From Nannobrachium achirus (taxonomy: Eukaryota; Chordata; Actinopteri; Myctophiformes; Myctophidae), in assembly GCA_963921795.1 (NCBI GenBank), contig OY997640.1:56538671-56602670 (forward strand): a stretch of DNA of 64,000 bases, written 5' to 3'. A program made the position numbers and the translations under genes. Positions 35,240 through 47,305 of this stretch are shown here, one piece after another (position 1 is the first letter of the stretch; each line of letters starts with the position of its first letter). Below the pieces are notes generated by a model. The model was not told the origin of the DNA. It did no database searches and saw only the letters and a program-made list of their open reading frames with translations.

Positions 35240-36335
35240 CAGTTTGAAATGTATGAGTCACGAGTGAGTGACATTTGCAGATTGCATGTCGCCATAGTAA
35301 CTGGAATAAATATTGGTTTAACAGACCTTTTCACACTTGCCAACATGCTGTATAAATGTGTCCAGGTTTATTTTCTGTTGCAGTGGTTGTGTATATCAAT
35401 AGCTGACAGGAAATAAACTTGGACCCAAACCGTTCCCAACGCAATCCCGTGGACAAGGTCTATAACTTGACTTTTGTGCTAGGCAAAATACCAAATCTAT
35501 AAATGAAATAATGAAACTTTTCATTTCCTTGATTACTACATTAGTCATGTTAAATGTTAGGCTAGACTGTATTGCTTCAGGCATTTAAGGGCATAAGCCA
35601 ATAGTTCATTATGTTATTAGTAATTGCATGGTGGTTATTAAGCATGCATCCACTGCTTCTGTTTCTAGACACACATGCACGCGCACACATGCATGCACAC
35701 AGGAATGGATTTGGGAATTGCTGTCTTAAGTGATTATTGTTTTTCTCAGAATGTATATATTTATACTGTAAAGTTGATGATTCAGTGTAACAATGTGTTG
35801 ACTGCAAAGAGCAGTGCATAATGTGTATTGACGTTTTTAAGATATAGAGGTTCTATATAACAAAATATGCAAATTCATAATGAGTGCCTTTCGATAATAA
35901 GTTAACATAGTAACAGACAGAACTTGTCGTGAATTCCCATTAATGGAAAGCAAACTCCAGGATGTCCTTAAAAGTCTATCCTTAAACATAACAATACATC
36001 ACAAGGCTGAAATGATTTCCTGTCAATCTACACTGCTAACAATAAAGGCATAAAAGCCCCAAAAAATACATTTAAAAGACAAATATTGTACTGTTAAAGT
36101 ACATGGAAATAATTGTGTTGAACTCCATATACTTGCTATTGCAAAACTCATTCATGTAAGCAGGTTGGCAGAAATCTTATCCAAAACCATTAATTTTTAG
36201 GAAATGGGAAAAAGATATGTACATATATGCTAGTTATTATTTAATCACAAGCTCTTGTTAATACTTTTCATTGGTTAATATGTATTAAACCCACAGACAG
36301 ACTTAACGTAACAGACTCAAACATTTTCAGGAATA
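35240..36335. other. No gene recognised
   Basis: AT-rich unassigned sequence. A short impure AC/GC block lies at 35670-35700. Confidence 0.5.
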
Positions 36336-36339
36336 GCAA

Positions 36340-36380
36340 CAATAGCAGATCTACTAGCTCACAACCTGAAGCATTGCGAC
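36340..36380. repeat. HP hairpin repeat, left arm only
   Basis: AATAGCAGATCTACTAGCTC then ACAACCTGAAGCATTGCGAC. The right arm is missing. Confidence 0.6.
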
Positions 36381-36384
36381 AGAA

Positions 36385-37390
36385 GAATCTCCCAGCCAGG
36401 CGATACAAAAGCCTATAATAATGGTACCCAATGCCTCCCTGCTTCAGGCTCCTTGGCATTCAGCATCAAGGGTTGCTTGCTACATATACTGTAGAGTCAT
36501 GTCCAGGGGGTGTACTTGTACATGATGGCTGGGAGGTGTATTTGTAGTCTACATCAAGCCGCCTCTATACTCTCACACTACTCAAGGAGATAGGAGGCTC
36601 CTGCCCTATGGGCCACGGAGCTCGGAAACCTTTGGTTCCCAAGGCTGCTTACTATGCAAACCACATGAGACAAATAGACCTGGGGTGCAACTCTGCCCAC
36701 ACCTACAACTTTTCAACCAAAAAAACACTCTTTGCCCCTAAGGTAAAGAATCTCTTCAGGGAAGCTATAGCCTAATCTTTCCCTCCACGTTTCATGAATA
36801 TCTGTTTATTCATTGTTAGCTATGTGCATTACTGTCTTTCCAGTGATGTGCCATTCTGTAGACTGGTTGACTACCATGAGCATGTATTGTGAGGGTCATT
36901 CATCCTTGCTAATGTCATTGCTGTTGGTCAGAAACCTTTATCTGCATATATAATCTTTTTTCTTCTCATAAACGAATGCCCTATTTTACACTTTGTTGTA
37001 TGACGATGTTGCACAAAAGCAAATAGCTGATCTACAAGCTTCCGTTGTGAGCTTTGACATACTGTAAATGAAAGTGGGTAAATCTGTCTGGTTTTCATAA
37101 CTATTTAACCAATGGAAGGTATTCAGTATTTGTGACTAAATATTAGAGCTACCTACATGTACCATGGTCCATGGGAGCTTTTTGCCTGAAAATATACTGT
37201 ATCTGGCACGATACAGTATATTCTGATAATCCGAATATCATAAACTCAACAACCAACTTCATGCTGACCTGGTACTGTAGTCATCTATTGTTATGAGTAC
37301 AGCTTGATACTATGAAATAAGATTCCATGTGTATAAATATGGTCTGTTCCCTCTTTTAGCAGCGAACCCCACTGCACAACTACTGCACTA
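36385..37390. other. No gene recognised; one degenerate HP arm
   Basis: Unassigned. A diverged hairpin remnant lies at 37020-37056 (AAATAGCTGATCTACAAGC, GTTGTGAGCTTTGAC). Confidence 0.5.
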
Positions 37391-37394
37391 GGCT

Positions 37395-37640
37395 ATGATA
37401 TACAGTACTTCTCCCATGAATTCATGCACCCTGGCAAATGCGCCACACATCCTAGACTCTTCTCCCTCCTGGCTCCCAAGCTGTGGAATAAACTCTCCAT
37501 TGCAGTCAGTATTCAATGCAGACTCACTCCCCATTTTCCTCTGCAGTCTGAAAACTCATCTCTACAGTCTCCACCTCAGCCAAGCACCCCTCTTTTTTTG
37601 TATCCTACATGTCGCCTACTTTCATGGATGCTGTATTGAC
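37395..37640 (+). pseudogene. Non-LTR retrotransposon ORF2 C-terminal remnant
   Basis: One frame gives HPRLFSLLAPKLWNKLSIAV and the next gives FNADSLPIFLCSLKTHLYSL. Read together with one frame change they match the extreme C-terminus of fish LINE-type reverse transcriptase proteins (pattern R-FS--AP-LWN-LP...S-P-FK--LKTHL). It lacks the catalytic YADD region and is broken by the frameshift, so it is a dead 5'-truncated copy. Immediately downstream the sequence returns to unassigned DNA. The clade (L2-like, Rex or CR1-like) cannot be settled by eye. Confidence 0.7.
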
Positions 37641-37846
37641 TCACAGGTACAAAAGAAGCTAGAAGAAGGTGAAACATAACAATAACAAACTGAAACCCTT
37701 CCAATGAGGTGGGAAAGTCAGAATCAGTGGTGTATTTATGAGGGTGAATTAATACACTTAATGTGGGGTACGTGACTGAGAAATAAGGGAAGGCATTAAA
37801 GGCAACACAAAAGACACAATCTGAGTGTGATGCAGCTGACACACGT

Positions 37847-38100
37847 GGGTGCGTTTATATGCACATTCAGAATGGCATTCAGAATGAACTTATTCCGAAT
37901 AGAGCTTCATACCCAAACGTTTACACGGGACCTGAATACAAGTATCCCTCATTCCACTGTCGTTTACATGACCAAAGGATTCATTCGGAATAGAACTTTG
38001 GGCATGCGCAAAGTAGGCCTACTTCAGGTCAGAGAAGGGGGGGGGGGGGGGGGGTCATTCCGAATATAAGTGGAATACATCTGTGCATATAAACGCATCC
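37847..38100. mobile_element. Small inverted-repeat element, TGCGTTTATATGCACA ends
   Basis: TGCGTTTATATGCACA near the left end and TGTGCATATAAACGCA near the right end bound about 254 bp. ATTCGGAATAG and ATTCCGAATA words recur inside, and there is a G-run at 38037-38054. No coding capacity and no clear target duplication. Confidence 0.75.
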
Positions 38101-38189
38101 AATGACATCTGGACAGGCCATAACATGGGAACACTGGCCAGGTGCTCCCAATTAGCTTAATGGCACCTCAGCTCCACCCATCCAGGGTA

Positions 38190-38231
38190 CAACACACACG
38201 CACGCACGCATGCACGAACGTGCGCGCGCGG

Positions 38232-38318
<87 letters not shown>
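38190..38318. repeat. (GCAC)n / (AC)n microsatellite
   Basis: A short CGCACGCAC block, then GCGCGCGCGGGCGC, then about 40 AC units. Confidence 0.95.
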
Positions 38319-38319
<1 letters not shown>

Positions 38320-38329
38320 CAACATTCTG

Positions 38330-38835
38330 TGATGTTGCTCTCTACTCCCAAGTCCCAACCCTCCACTCCTCTGGAGTGACAGTCCAACATCACGCTGTCT
38401 TGGCTGTCAATGGCTCCCAGTGGGGCATTGACCTACCGGTTGGGCATGAGTTTGCCCTTTATCTCAAGTGGGGCCACCCGGTGGCAGAAGCTCTGAATCA
38501 ACTTGCTCACTGTGACACACTTTGACCGGGAGGGTTCCAGCTGTCCTGACACGAATGCACCCAGAGAGCGTAGGAGAGGCCAATTAATCTCAAATGCAAT
38601 TTTTTTAAATGTGTGTAGGTGGCCTGTTGAAGGTAAAACGGGGTGTTTGGTTGTGTCAAAAGATTAAAATTAAAATTCCAGTCTAAAGGGCCATTCACAC
38701 AGAGCACTTCAACTATAACTATAAAATATAGTTTTAAAAATCAAGTCATATTAAGTCAAGTGACAGTGTTCATACCGACTATAAAGAAATACAATGGTGA
38801 ATGACATATGTAGCACAGAGATTGCCCCTATCTGC
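38330..38835. other. No gene recognised
   Basis: Unassigned. The 127-codon frame across 38142-38525 is largely microsatellite His-Thr and has no domain. Confidence 0.5.
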
Positions 38836-38841
38836 CCCTAT

Positions 38842-38847
38842 CTGCCC

Positions 38848-38887
<40 letters not shown>

Positions 38888-39000
38888 ATATGTACATGTA
38901 TGTATATCTATAACCCATACCACACACACAGACACACATACACACACACACACACGCGCGCACACACACACGTACGCACACACGCACGTGCGCACACACA
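38842..39000. repeat. (CTGT)n(CTAT)n and impure (AC)n cluster
   Basis: Six CTGT units, four CTAT units, a TATATGTACATG stretch, then impure AC/GCAC repeats to about 39000. Confidence 0.95.
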
Positions 39001-39130
39001 ACCCACTTCCACCCTCATTCACACCTCGCACACACCATATACCCGTTTTAGTTTGATGTTTTGCTGTCTGATTGTTTGTCTCTAGAGAACTGTCTGTCAT
39101 GCTCTCCGGTTTTCTCCTCAGTCGAGATGT

Positions 39131-39378
39131 AAATGGTGCATTTATATAGCACCTCTATCCAAAGCGCTTTACATAGATTGTGCGTTATATTCACCCATTC
39201 ACACACACGCCGATGGCGGAGGAAACCATGCAAGGCACCAACCTGCTCATCGGGAGCAATTAGGTGTTCAGCTTCTTGCTCAAGGACACTTGAACAGTAA
39301 CTCCGGAGGAGCCCAGGATCAAACTGGGAACCTTCCGTTTGCCAAGCGGCCACTCTACCCCTGAGCCACTGCTGCCCC
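39131..39378 (-). mobile_element. tRNA-derived SINE, second family, minus orientation
   Basis: On the minus strand it starts GGGGCAGCAGTGGCTCAGGG (A-box-like), has GGTTCCCAGTTTGATCCTGG (B-box-like), then TGTCCTTGAGCAAGAAGCTG, TTGCTCCCGATGAGCAGG and ends near CTATGTAAAGCGCTTTGGAT and GGTGCTATATAAATGCACC. This order is that of a widespread teleost tRNA SINE. The TATAAA word is part of the SINE and not a host TATA box. Confidence 0.88.
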
Positions 39379-39399
39379 ATGAGATGTAATAACACCACA

Positions 39400-40980
39400 T
39401 TGTGTCCCCCATTTGCTTAGATTTTATGACAAATGATGAAGAACATAAATGATAAAACAATGAAATAAAACACGGATGTCTCACCGACCACAGTGCCTCC
39501 TCCTCGGGTCATCTCCTTCTGCTGTTACACTGTTATTTCTGGACTGTAACTGATCCTTCTGTTCAGTTAGTTTGTTGTCTGGTCTGCAGAATGTCAAAAC
39601 TGCACTACAACTTGTCCTTCTGTTCAGTCAGGTTCTTACTGTATAGCTCATCATTTTGTACAGATCAGGTTATTTTCTGGACTATATCTGGTCTATGTCT
39701 TTGACCAAGTTTCTCTTTAATAAACACACAATGTTTCTTTTTTCCCTACTTTAAAACCTTGAAAATGTTACACAGATAAATAGGAACTTAAAGTATTCTA
39801 AGTTAGTTCCATTGATTGAAGCCGAAACACAATGAATTGGTTTATTATTAAAATATGCATGCTCTGAAAATGCACCTTGACCAAAGTGGGCTAGTTTCCA
39901 GCTAATCAGCTGGATTAGTCGTTATTTCAAGCGTCAACATTATGCACCAATGGCTTTCTTAGTGGCTTGTTACCTCCATAAAATGGATGCCGGCCAATCA
40001 TATTACAGCTCGCTTTGTTCTGTGGGTACAGCAGGTAGAAAGGGGGAAATGGTCGATAATGAAAGTATTGATTAAATGCCAGACTTGTGATCCAACCATG
40101 TTTGATGGAGCCATGCTGGGAGCCAGAAGGAGTTACAGTGGAACAAACAAGCTGTTCCACAGAAATATTCAATATTAATATTCATTATCAGTATTCCTAT
40201 TCGTCAGTCTATAGTTCGTTTTGTCACAGTTGGACCGTTCCCCTTTTCAAATCAGACTTCATAATAATAGCTTTATTGATATAGCACTTTTCAAAACCAG
40301 TGTTGCAAAGTTCTCTACAAAAATGTATACAATGGATGACAGCGTACAATTCGATTTGATCATTTATTCAGGGACAAAAGCAAAGGGACAAAAACAAGCT
40401 AGCAGGAGAATAAAACATAAGACAGGTTAGTGCTGGTTTAAAACCTGCATTACTTTACTTTTATAACTGCAATGTCTTACTGTAAGTGAAGCTCTGCGTT
40501 TGTAGAAAATTGACAATCACATAATTTGACACATTTTAGCCATTTCCCCAGCTTCCCCAGCGTGACTTTCAGTGAATAGTGAGATATGACAGACAGCAAT
40601 TGGTAACACATTTTGGATGAAAGCCCTTGACTGGAATAGTTATCATCTTACTGTGAAGAGCAATGAAGTGTGCTTTTGGGTGGCTTTTGTATCTCTCTGT
40701 GTTCAGACACATTGACAGGTGACCGGACGGCATCGCAGAGCAACAGTGTTCAAATGAAGGTCGCACTCCAGTCAAATACGCCCCTCTTCTGAAGGTCTCG
40801 GGCTTCTGTTGGCTAAACATTTATAATTCATATCGCATTTATGAGGAGGGCAAGCAGAGAGGAATGTAACCATGAACCTTCCCACATGTCTTACACATGC
40901 ACGAGCGCATGCACGCACACACAGAGTCTCCTTTGAGCAGCCTCAGGATTCATCAAGGAGAGGAGTTTGTGGAGACTCCC
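39400..40980. other. No gene recognised
   Basis: Unassigned. At 40267-40320 ATAGCTTTATTGATATAGCAC and TTTTCAAAACCAG resemble the tail of SINE-type repeats (…TATATAGCAC), perhaps a degraded fragment. Confidence 0.5.
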
Positions 40981-40985
40981 AGGCA

Positions 40986-41175
40986 GTGTTGTTTTTGACA
41001 GCAGATTTTGATTTAGTTTTAGTCATAGTCATTTAAATAAAATGTAATTTAGTTTTAGTCATAATTTAGTCACCTGAAAAGTTTTAGTTTTAGTCTAATT
41101 TTAGTCAACTAAATATCATAGGATTTTAGGTGACTAAATCTACAGTTGATTTAGTCAACTAAAATATAGGCCTTG
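40986..41175. repeat. TTTTAGTC-rich dispersed repeat
   Basis: AGCAGATTTTGATTTAGTTT then many TTTTAGTCAT, TTTAGTCAAC and TTAGGTGACTAAAT words. Non-coding, of a type common in fish. Confidence 0.6.
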
Positions 41176-41214
41176 ATGGCATCGTAATGACTGATTTTAC
41201 ACTTGGTTGTGTGC

Positions 41215-41256
41215 TGAAAATAGCCGATCTACAAGCTCACAACGCGTCGCAGCGCA
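41215..41256. repeat. HP hairpin repeat, left arm and inner stem
   Basis: GAAAATAGCCGATCTACAAGC then ACAACGCGTCGCAGCGC. The right arm is missing. Confidence 0.65.
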
Positions 41257-41259
41257 CCC

Positions 41260-42615
41260 TGAAGAAGGCAAAAGCTGACACGTGTTGGTGCATTTTAATG
41301 TCTCTAGCCCAAAAGGGTATTTCACTTATCAAACCCACCCTGAGTGCCTGGACCTGGGATTTCTCCTGAATATAATTCTCTAGTAGTGAGAGTAGTGAGA
41401 AAGAATCAGGATGTGTACTGTAGTATTTGGCATCTACTCATCTACGAATATGTTTTTGGTTGTTGTAAACTCCCATTCAGCTATGATGAGTTAAAATCCC
41501 TGCATCTTTAATTGTTGAACACTCTGTTTAACAAGCTAAACCCTGTTGTCATCATTTGTCATCCAATTCAAACACATGATAAAAAGATGTGTATGGGAAA
41601 ATCATATCTCCATCTTGAAATGATAAAAAAAGTGTAAGCTATGGGATAAAAGATTTAATTTTGTGATCTATTCATCTCTGCCCACTGCTGTTAATCAATT
41701 CTGCCACAAGGGTCTGTGCATTACATTGTTGTATCTTATGTAACTGTAAGCGCTCCATACGTAACTGCAAAATGATATATTATCAACATTAATTTAGCAA
41801 AGAATCCAACTTTTGATGCACATCAATCACAACACACCTGCAGCGCATTGCACATTCACACATATTTGTTTTTTTAATTAACTTAGGTCAGTCATACTGA
41901 GATGAAAAATTTGCAAGAGAGGGAAGAAAAACAACACAAAGTTTTAGAGACACATACATACAACATTATACATTGAATTGGTTCAGGTTAAGCCATTTAC
42001 TAATTAAAACAATTTAACATTCAAGTCAGGGCAAGATTATTTAAAAAAAATGTCACTTACCACTTAAAGATCAAAACATTTACAGACCTGCATTTATGAC
42101 CATAACCCTAGCTTTAGTTCTTTGAAGCTTGTTCCAGGCCCAAGTGTCAGACAACTGGACATTGTTTTGTCTTTGGTTAAGTCAGCAGGACAATCTTTTG
42201 AGAATGTAGATGATAAATGTTATTGTACTGCAGTGTAATGAATGTGTATAAATATGATGCATCTGTCTCAGAATGGCCTTGTAAATGAAGAGGTGAGACC
42301 ATGTGTGCACTCAGAGCCATCCTGCCTCTCATATAAAGGGTATGTGATTGAGATTTATAAGTTGATGACAAACTCCAGCTCACAACGGTACGTATATAGT
42401 GCTAAATATAGTGCTGCCATAGGATCATTCATATCCTAGATTAAAATCGTCTAGCTGGGCCGGCGGACCACAGCCACATCACTCTGACTCAGACATACGG
42501 TAACAATAAACAAACCCGATAACGCCCACGTACGTAACCTCTAGATATCCAGAACCGTCGATCCAAACATCTCATACTGTATATAGGCATGTCAACATAC
42601 AGGGTATGGGCAAAT
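41260..42615. other. No gene recognised
   Basis: AT-rich unassigned sequence. Confidence 0.5.
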
Positions 42616-42619
42616 AGTA

Positions 42620-42780
42620 TAAATACTAATGACATCAGGGATCTCCATATGTGCATAAAAGGGAAACAGAGTTGGGTACAACGGGTACCCTGACAAAGCC
42701 CTCGACACTATGGCTCAGATATATCGTTCGATGTGGTGTGACGTAGGTGTGAAGGCCCCGCGTAACTGCCCGAACCTCTA
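42620..42780. repeat. Repeat shared with 11600-11690
   Basis: AATGACATCAGGGATCTCCAT and CATAAAAGGGAA match 11630-11665 (GATGACATCAGGGATCTCCA, GGAATAAAAGGGA). The downstream sequence differs. Confidence 0.6.
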
Positions 42781-43159
42781 GTAAATAAATTGCATATACT
42801 GTATTACCAACAAGAAAGTAGCCTCTTTCTTGCTTCAACAGAAATACAAACCATAGAAACCTAGCATTAGTCTACATTTCTTCTTTTCTTTTGTGGTATG
42901 TGATACTTAAAAGCGACAGTTGTGTATTAAAAAACCTTAGTTCCTTGCCTTGTGTAGTGATTATGTGTGTGGGCATATCTGTGGCTTATTCTTGAACCAT
43001 AAAGCAGTTTGGAGTACTTCAAAATCCTTTTGACAGGTCCATGAAAAGGGAGGGTGTCTGGCTGACTTGGGAGGTTAAACAGTCTGCCCATAACCAAGGA
43101 AAATAGGGTTTGATTCCTCCATGGTGCCCCTGGCTTGGTTTGGAGCTGCTTCTTGGCTT

Positions 43160-43185
43160 GGAGCTTGTAGATCTGCTATTTCCGA
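43160..43185. repeat. HP hairpin repeat, right arm only
   Basis: GAGCTTGTAGATCTGCTATTT, a solo arm. Confidence 0.6.
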
Positions 43186-43199
43186 AAACCTTGAAAAAT

Positions 43200-44635
43200 G
43201 CTGACAAATGTTGAATATTTAGGGCTGGCAGTGACAGGAACTACAGGCAAAGGGGAGCAGGGAAAAGTTATGAGCAGGGTTGTTTTCTATCCATAGCTTC
43301 AATTAGATCATTTATCACTTTCATTGCTGCAGTAGTATATTCCCATGCTGTTTTCTAAAGCCTGACTGAAGAGTAGCTAAACGGCACGGTTGTGTGTTGT
43401 CACATTAAAACTCCATCTGGTTACACACTAGGTTCTCCAATACTTTCGCTAGAACTGATTATTCTGGGATGGGCTTGTAGTCATTCAGAAGTGAGGGGTC
43501 TACTCCTTTTAATAGGAGACGACTTCTATTCACTGCATGACATTTATTTCAAGAGTGAGGTTAAACAGATAACAGCTCTACCGCATGTGTATGCAGGTGT
43601 GCATACAAGAAAACAAGTATACATGTACAGAGTTACACACATTAACATGCCACACACATGCTGTACATAATATTATGCTGGGATTGAAATCTGAGAAAGC
43701 CCCTAGGGCAGGCCATGCAAGGTGACTTGGGGCATTTGAATCTTGTTCTTAAAGGACCATATACTTTTCACAGCATAACAATGCCAATGCTTTGATAAAA
43801 GATAAAGGCTGCCATATAGTTCACTTTTGAATCACCTATTCAAGTTTCAAATGTAATGATTTGAAAAAGGCTGTAATGTCAAGGCAATTGTCAGGATAAC
43901 TTTGTCACCCACTGACGTCTGTGGGTTACAAGTAGACCTATGGTAAACACTATAAACGATTCGTACAAAGTATGTAAAATGATTAAATAAGATATACTAT
44001 AAATAATCAGATACAATAATACTTAATACAAATAAAGGACATAATATTTAAAGCAGTGGTGTTTTGGCTGTTCTCCAGCTGAAGAACCACTATAGCATCA
44101 CAGAAGCTGTCAAGCAAGGCGCAGGATGATCTGAATACATTCTCAAAGAGATCTATTCTGTTTCTGTGCAATAGTCTCCACAGTGGTGGGCCTATCATTG
44201 TTATCAACACAATGAATGTATCAAAGTTTTACATTTGTAGTCCATTTGTCTGGAGACATTTTGTCTGTCTCACCGCCACTCAGAGTCTAGTCCACTGCTG
44301 TCTCTCAGCTAACTTTGTAAAAGTGTCAATGAGACAATGCAACAGCAGTACGTTCAGAGGAAGGTCAAACGGGCTTCATACCGATCCATCATCTAACGTA
44401 GCAGCTGAGGGGTCAGTTTAGGCCGGGCCAAACGTTTATTATTCATGAGCGGTGAAAGGGAGCAGCACGCAAGTCTCCAAGGTGAGGACAAATGAATATA
44501 AACACATCCATGGTTCTTCTTCGTCTTCTTCCTCACTCTCGGAGGGGATTTTACCCTTGGAGCCGTTGTAGTATGCATCAATATATTGACTGACTGGTAT
44601 AACACAGTCACGTCCCCAGGGAGTGCTTCCTTCGT
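43200..44635. other. No gene recognised
   Basis: Unassigned; no coding frame, RNA or transposon ends identified. Confidence 0.5.
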
Positions 44636-44641
44636 TCTTCC

Positions 44642-44642
<1 letters not shown>

Positions 44643-44700
<58 letters not shown>
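44643..44700. repeat. (CTGT)n microsatellite
   Basis: About 14 CTGT units. The antisense Asp-Arg-Gln-Thr repeat frames are artefacts. Confidence 0.97.
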
Positions 44701-44704
44701 TCCT

Positions 44705-45230
44705 CATTGTTAAACAAAAGGAAAGTTCCCCCGGGCCTGGCATTAAGACGTTTTAGCTGGTTCACTTTGATGAAGAAAGCCGTTCATGAGTTCACTCGCC
44801 TCTAATGTGGATGTCACAGGAGATGGAGGAAAACTTCAAAAAGTGCTTTTAAATTCAATTACTGTAACACTTTCTATGAACACGCTGTAACTCTGTATTC
44901 TGGGGGCTATGGAGATGTATGTAGCTCCTGCCGCCCCATTCTTTATCGTGACTCTGGAATATGGGTTTCCATTACCGCCCAACCCCAGACTGTCTCCAAA
45001 TGGCTCTGAGTTCACTTGCCTGGTGAGATGATTTTTATTCATATCCCTCCGACAAAACCAAAGGAACACACTGTACCTAGTGTTTAGTTTGGGGCCCACA
45101 TAAAACATTCTTCTGTGGAAACACATTAATGGCAATATCGGGGTATAGGTCAGCAAACGCTGTGAGTCATCCCCCTCCCCGGATGTAACTACAGACTGAA
45201 AACATGAGCTGATAAAAGGAAGGGAGGGAG
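44705..45230. other. No gene recognised
   Basis: Unassigned. A 106-codon minus frame at 44836-45156 has no recognisable domain. Confidence 0.45.
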
Positions 45231-45232
45231 GT

Positions 45233-45297
<65 letters not shown>
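45233..45297. repeat. (GA)n microsatellite
   Basis: About 32 GA units. Confidence 0.97.
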
Positions 45298-45301
<4 letters not shown>

Positions 45302-45440
45302 GTGGGGCTTAAAGGACAACTTTAGTTTTTTACAACAAGGGTTCATATTTTAGATTGTAATTAAAGAATATCAAATATGAGTGTTAAAATGATTTCATTT
45401 ACTTCTTTCTATTGTTTTAGAGATTCTTATTTCAGTGTTT

Positions 45441-45630
45441 GGGGGCATGCGTACAAGGGGCTAAATAATAAATATGTCATTTTACACAGAATAAGCCCAT
45501 TCCCAAGATACAACGCAACCTTTCGGATATGACTTATGGGGTTTAGAAGTGTTACTGTAAATAGCAATAAAGAAACTGCTGGCTTATTGTTTCTAAAAAT
45601 ACATATTTAGCCACTTGTACGCATGCCCCC
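45441..45630. repeat. Fold-back repeat with GCATGCGTAC arms
   Basis: Left GGGGGCATGCGTACAAGGGG plus CTAAAT, right ATTTAG plus CCACTTGTACGCATGCCCCC, one mismatch in the GC part. A 14-bp palindrome CATGCGTACGCATG lies just outside the right arm (about 45630-45643). The outside right sequence GAAACTTGGAGTTACAAGG and CTGCCCGACAGTGACGA matches the transposon fragment at 61859-61897. Confidence 0.75.
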
Positions 45631-45964
45631 ATGCGTACGCATGCCCCACCAAAAACATACAAATTTGAAACTTGGAGTTACAAGGTTTCTGCCCGACAGT
45701 GACGAAATGCACCTTCTGGTGCAAACTCTGACTGCATGAACATCTCGTTTTTACACTTCTTTGACTGTGATCTTTAACTTTGACGTAAAATATTGTTGCT
45801 TTTAGCTATATTATTGCATATTACAACCTCAATGTTTTTCTATCCCTATTAAAATAATAATTGTCAGCCCTGTCTGTGGACAAGCGCAATGAGGGGATGG
45901 ATGTCACACTTCTACAGGCCATGATTCTCATGGATATAATAGATTACAGGGTAGTTAGTCCAGG

Positions 45965-46082
45965 ATAGAGCGTAGTTAAGTGTCGTGCTCAGGGACATTT
46001 CAACACATTGACAGGCCAGTGGGTGAATCGCGACCTTCCGATTCCCAGACGGCCTCTCTGCCCACTCAGCTAAGGCCAGCTG
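45965..46082 (-). mobile_element. Degraded tRNA-SINE head
   Basis: The plus strand shows AAGTGTCGTGCTCAGGGACA then GCGACCTTCCGATTCCCAG and CCCACTCAGCTAAGG. These match, in order, the body and inverted tRNA head of the SINE type at 39131-39378. Confidence 0.65.
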
Positions 46083-46099
46083 GTGTACCTGTGGGAACT

Positions 46100-46880
46100 G
46101 TCAGGAAATGCCAACCCACCTGGAGAGGGAATGCTGCTAGAAAAGCACTGAAAAATGTGTCAGCAGGATGGCATACATGAATATTCTGCGCTTTGAGCAA
46201 GGCATACTACACATCTACTGCACATACTACAAAAGTTCTCCCGAACATCTCTTCCACAATCGCCAAATGCTAGATAGACAATCAATAACCTATCAAGACA
46301 CAGAGTTCATGAACATTTATTTTTAACTCTTATTATAAGATATTTTGGAATGTCTTTTTGAATTTTCATTTATGTTACTGTAAGCAGCTACTGTAGCTAG
46401 GTAAGGCTTCAGCTCATTTTGTTTCCAGAAGGAGTTATCAGTTATGTATGTGGCATGTCAAACTGGAAGTGGGAAATTACCTAATATCCACTTTACTTTC
46501 TACACATTTGCAGTGTGCAGCCTACAGATGGGTAGGTTCAAATTACTTGAGAGACTACATCATACATAACATGACACATATCCTTCTGGCACTTGAAGAG
46601 AACTCCCTGGCAATAAGAATATGCATGCTGTCTACCGGCAACGTTTAGATCCATTGCTGGTGGTGGTATTTTCCGTCATCGGGTCCTTTGCACTTGCAGC
46701 ACTTCCCATGACAATTGCTCTTTGAAGGTCTAGGACGTATCCACAGTCCTTGTTGGCCATCACCATGCACAAGCTATACTTTCCAGGTTTTGTATTGTCT
46801 CTGAGGAGCAGAAGGAACATAGCAAACTACAATTTCCATAATGGGTGCCATGATTACTACTGTATCTATGTGGCCACATC
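46100..46880. other. No gene recognised
   Basis: Unassigned sequence. No coding frame with recognisable content. Confidence 0.5.
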
Positions 46881-46886
46881 AATTGT

Positions 46887-46948
46887 GTCCAGTTAGCTCA
46901 GCTGGTAGAGCGGATCACAAGGTCATGGGTTTGATTCTTAGCACTGCC
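46887..46948 (+). pseudogene. tRNA-like sequence (SINE head or tRNA pseudogene)
   Basis: GTTAGCTCAGCTGGTAGAGCG has a perfect D-arm and A box. GGGTTTGATTCTTAGCAC is a diverged T-arm and B box. Only about 12 bases lie between them, too few for an anticodon arm plus variable loop, so no functional tRNA can fold. Confidence 0.7.
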
Positions 46949-47305
46949 AACTCAACGTATGAGGAGCAAGGCTTGGGTGTGGCAAGTACTAGGAGCGTGT
47001 TGGGCTCCGCGTGTTACCAGCTGATACCGACAATAAGCCACTCCTGACCTGCTTGCTTAACATCAATAACATTAGATTGTTAATTAAATACTAAATATCA
47101 CATCCTAATAGAATGTATAAAAATGTATAAAAATACATTTTCAGGTGGACACCAATTTCACCAAATCAGGAGAGACATCCCATTATCAGCTTCAATTTGA
47201 TATAGTTCCAGTTCAATTTTGTCTGACCATTTCACTTTTCGTTTCATCACTTCGCTGTATGAGTTATCTCTCCTGATTCAATGACATTGGTATCCTGACC
47301 TGAAA

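Noticed and set aside
39140-39165. TATA box (TATATAAATG on the minus strand)
   Set aside because: It is a conserved word in the tail of the tRNA-derived SINE, not a core promoter.
44393-44765. Minus-strand frame with Asp-Arg-Gln-Thr repeats
   Set aside because: Encoded by the CTGT microsatellite, with no domain on either side.
46887-46948. Functional tRNA gene
   Set aside because: The D-arm is perfect, but the anticodon arm is missing and the B box is diverged. It is a SINE head or pseudogene.
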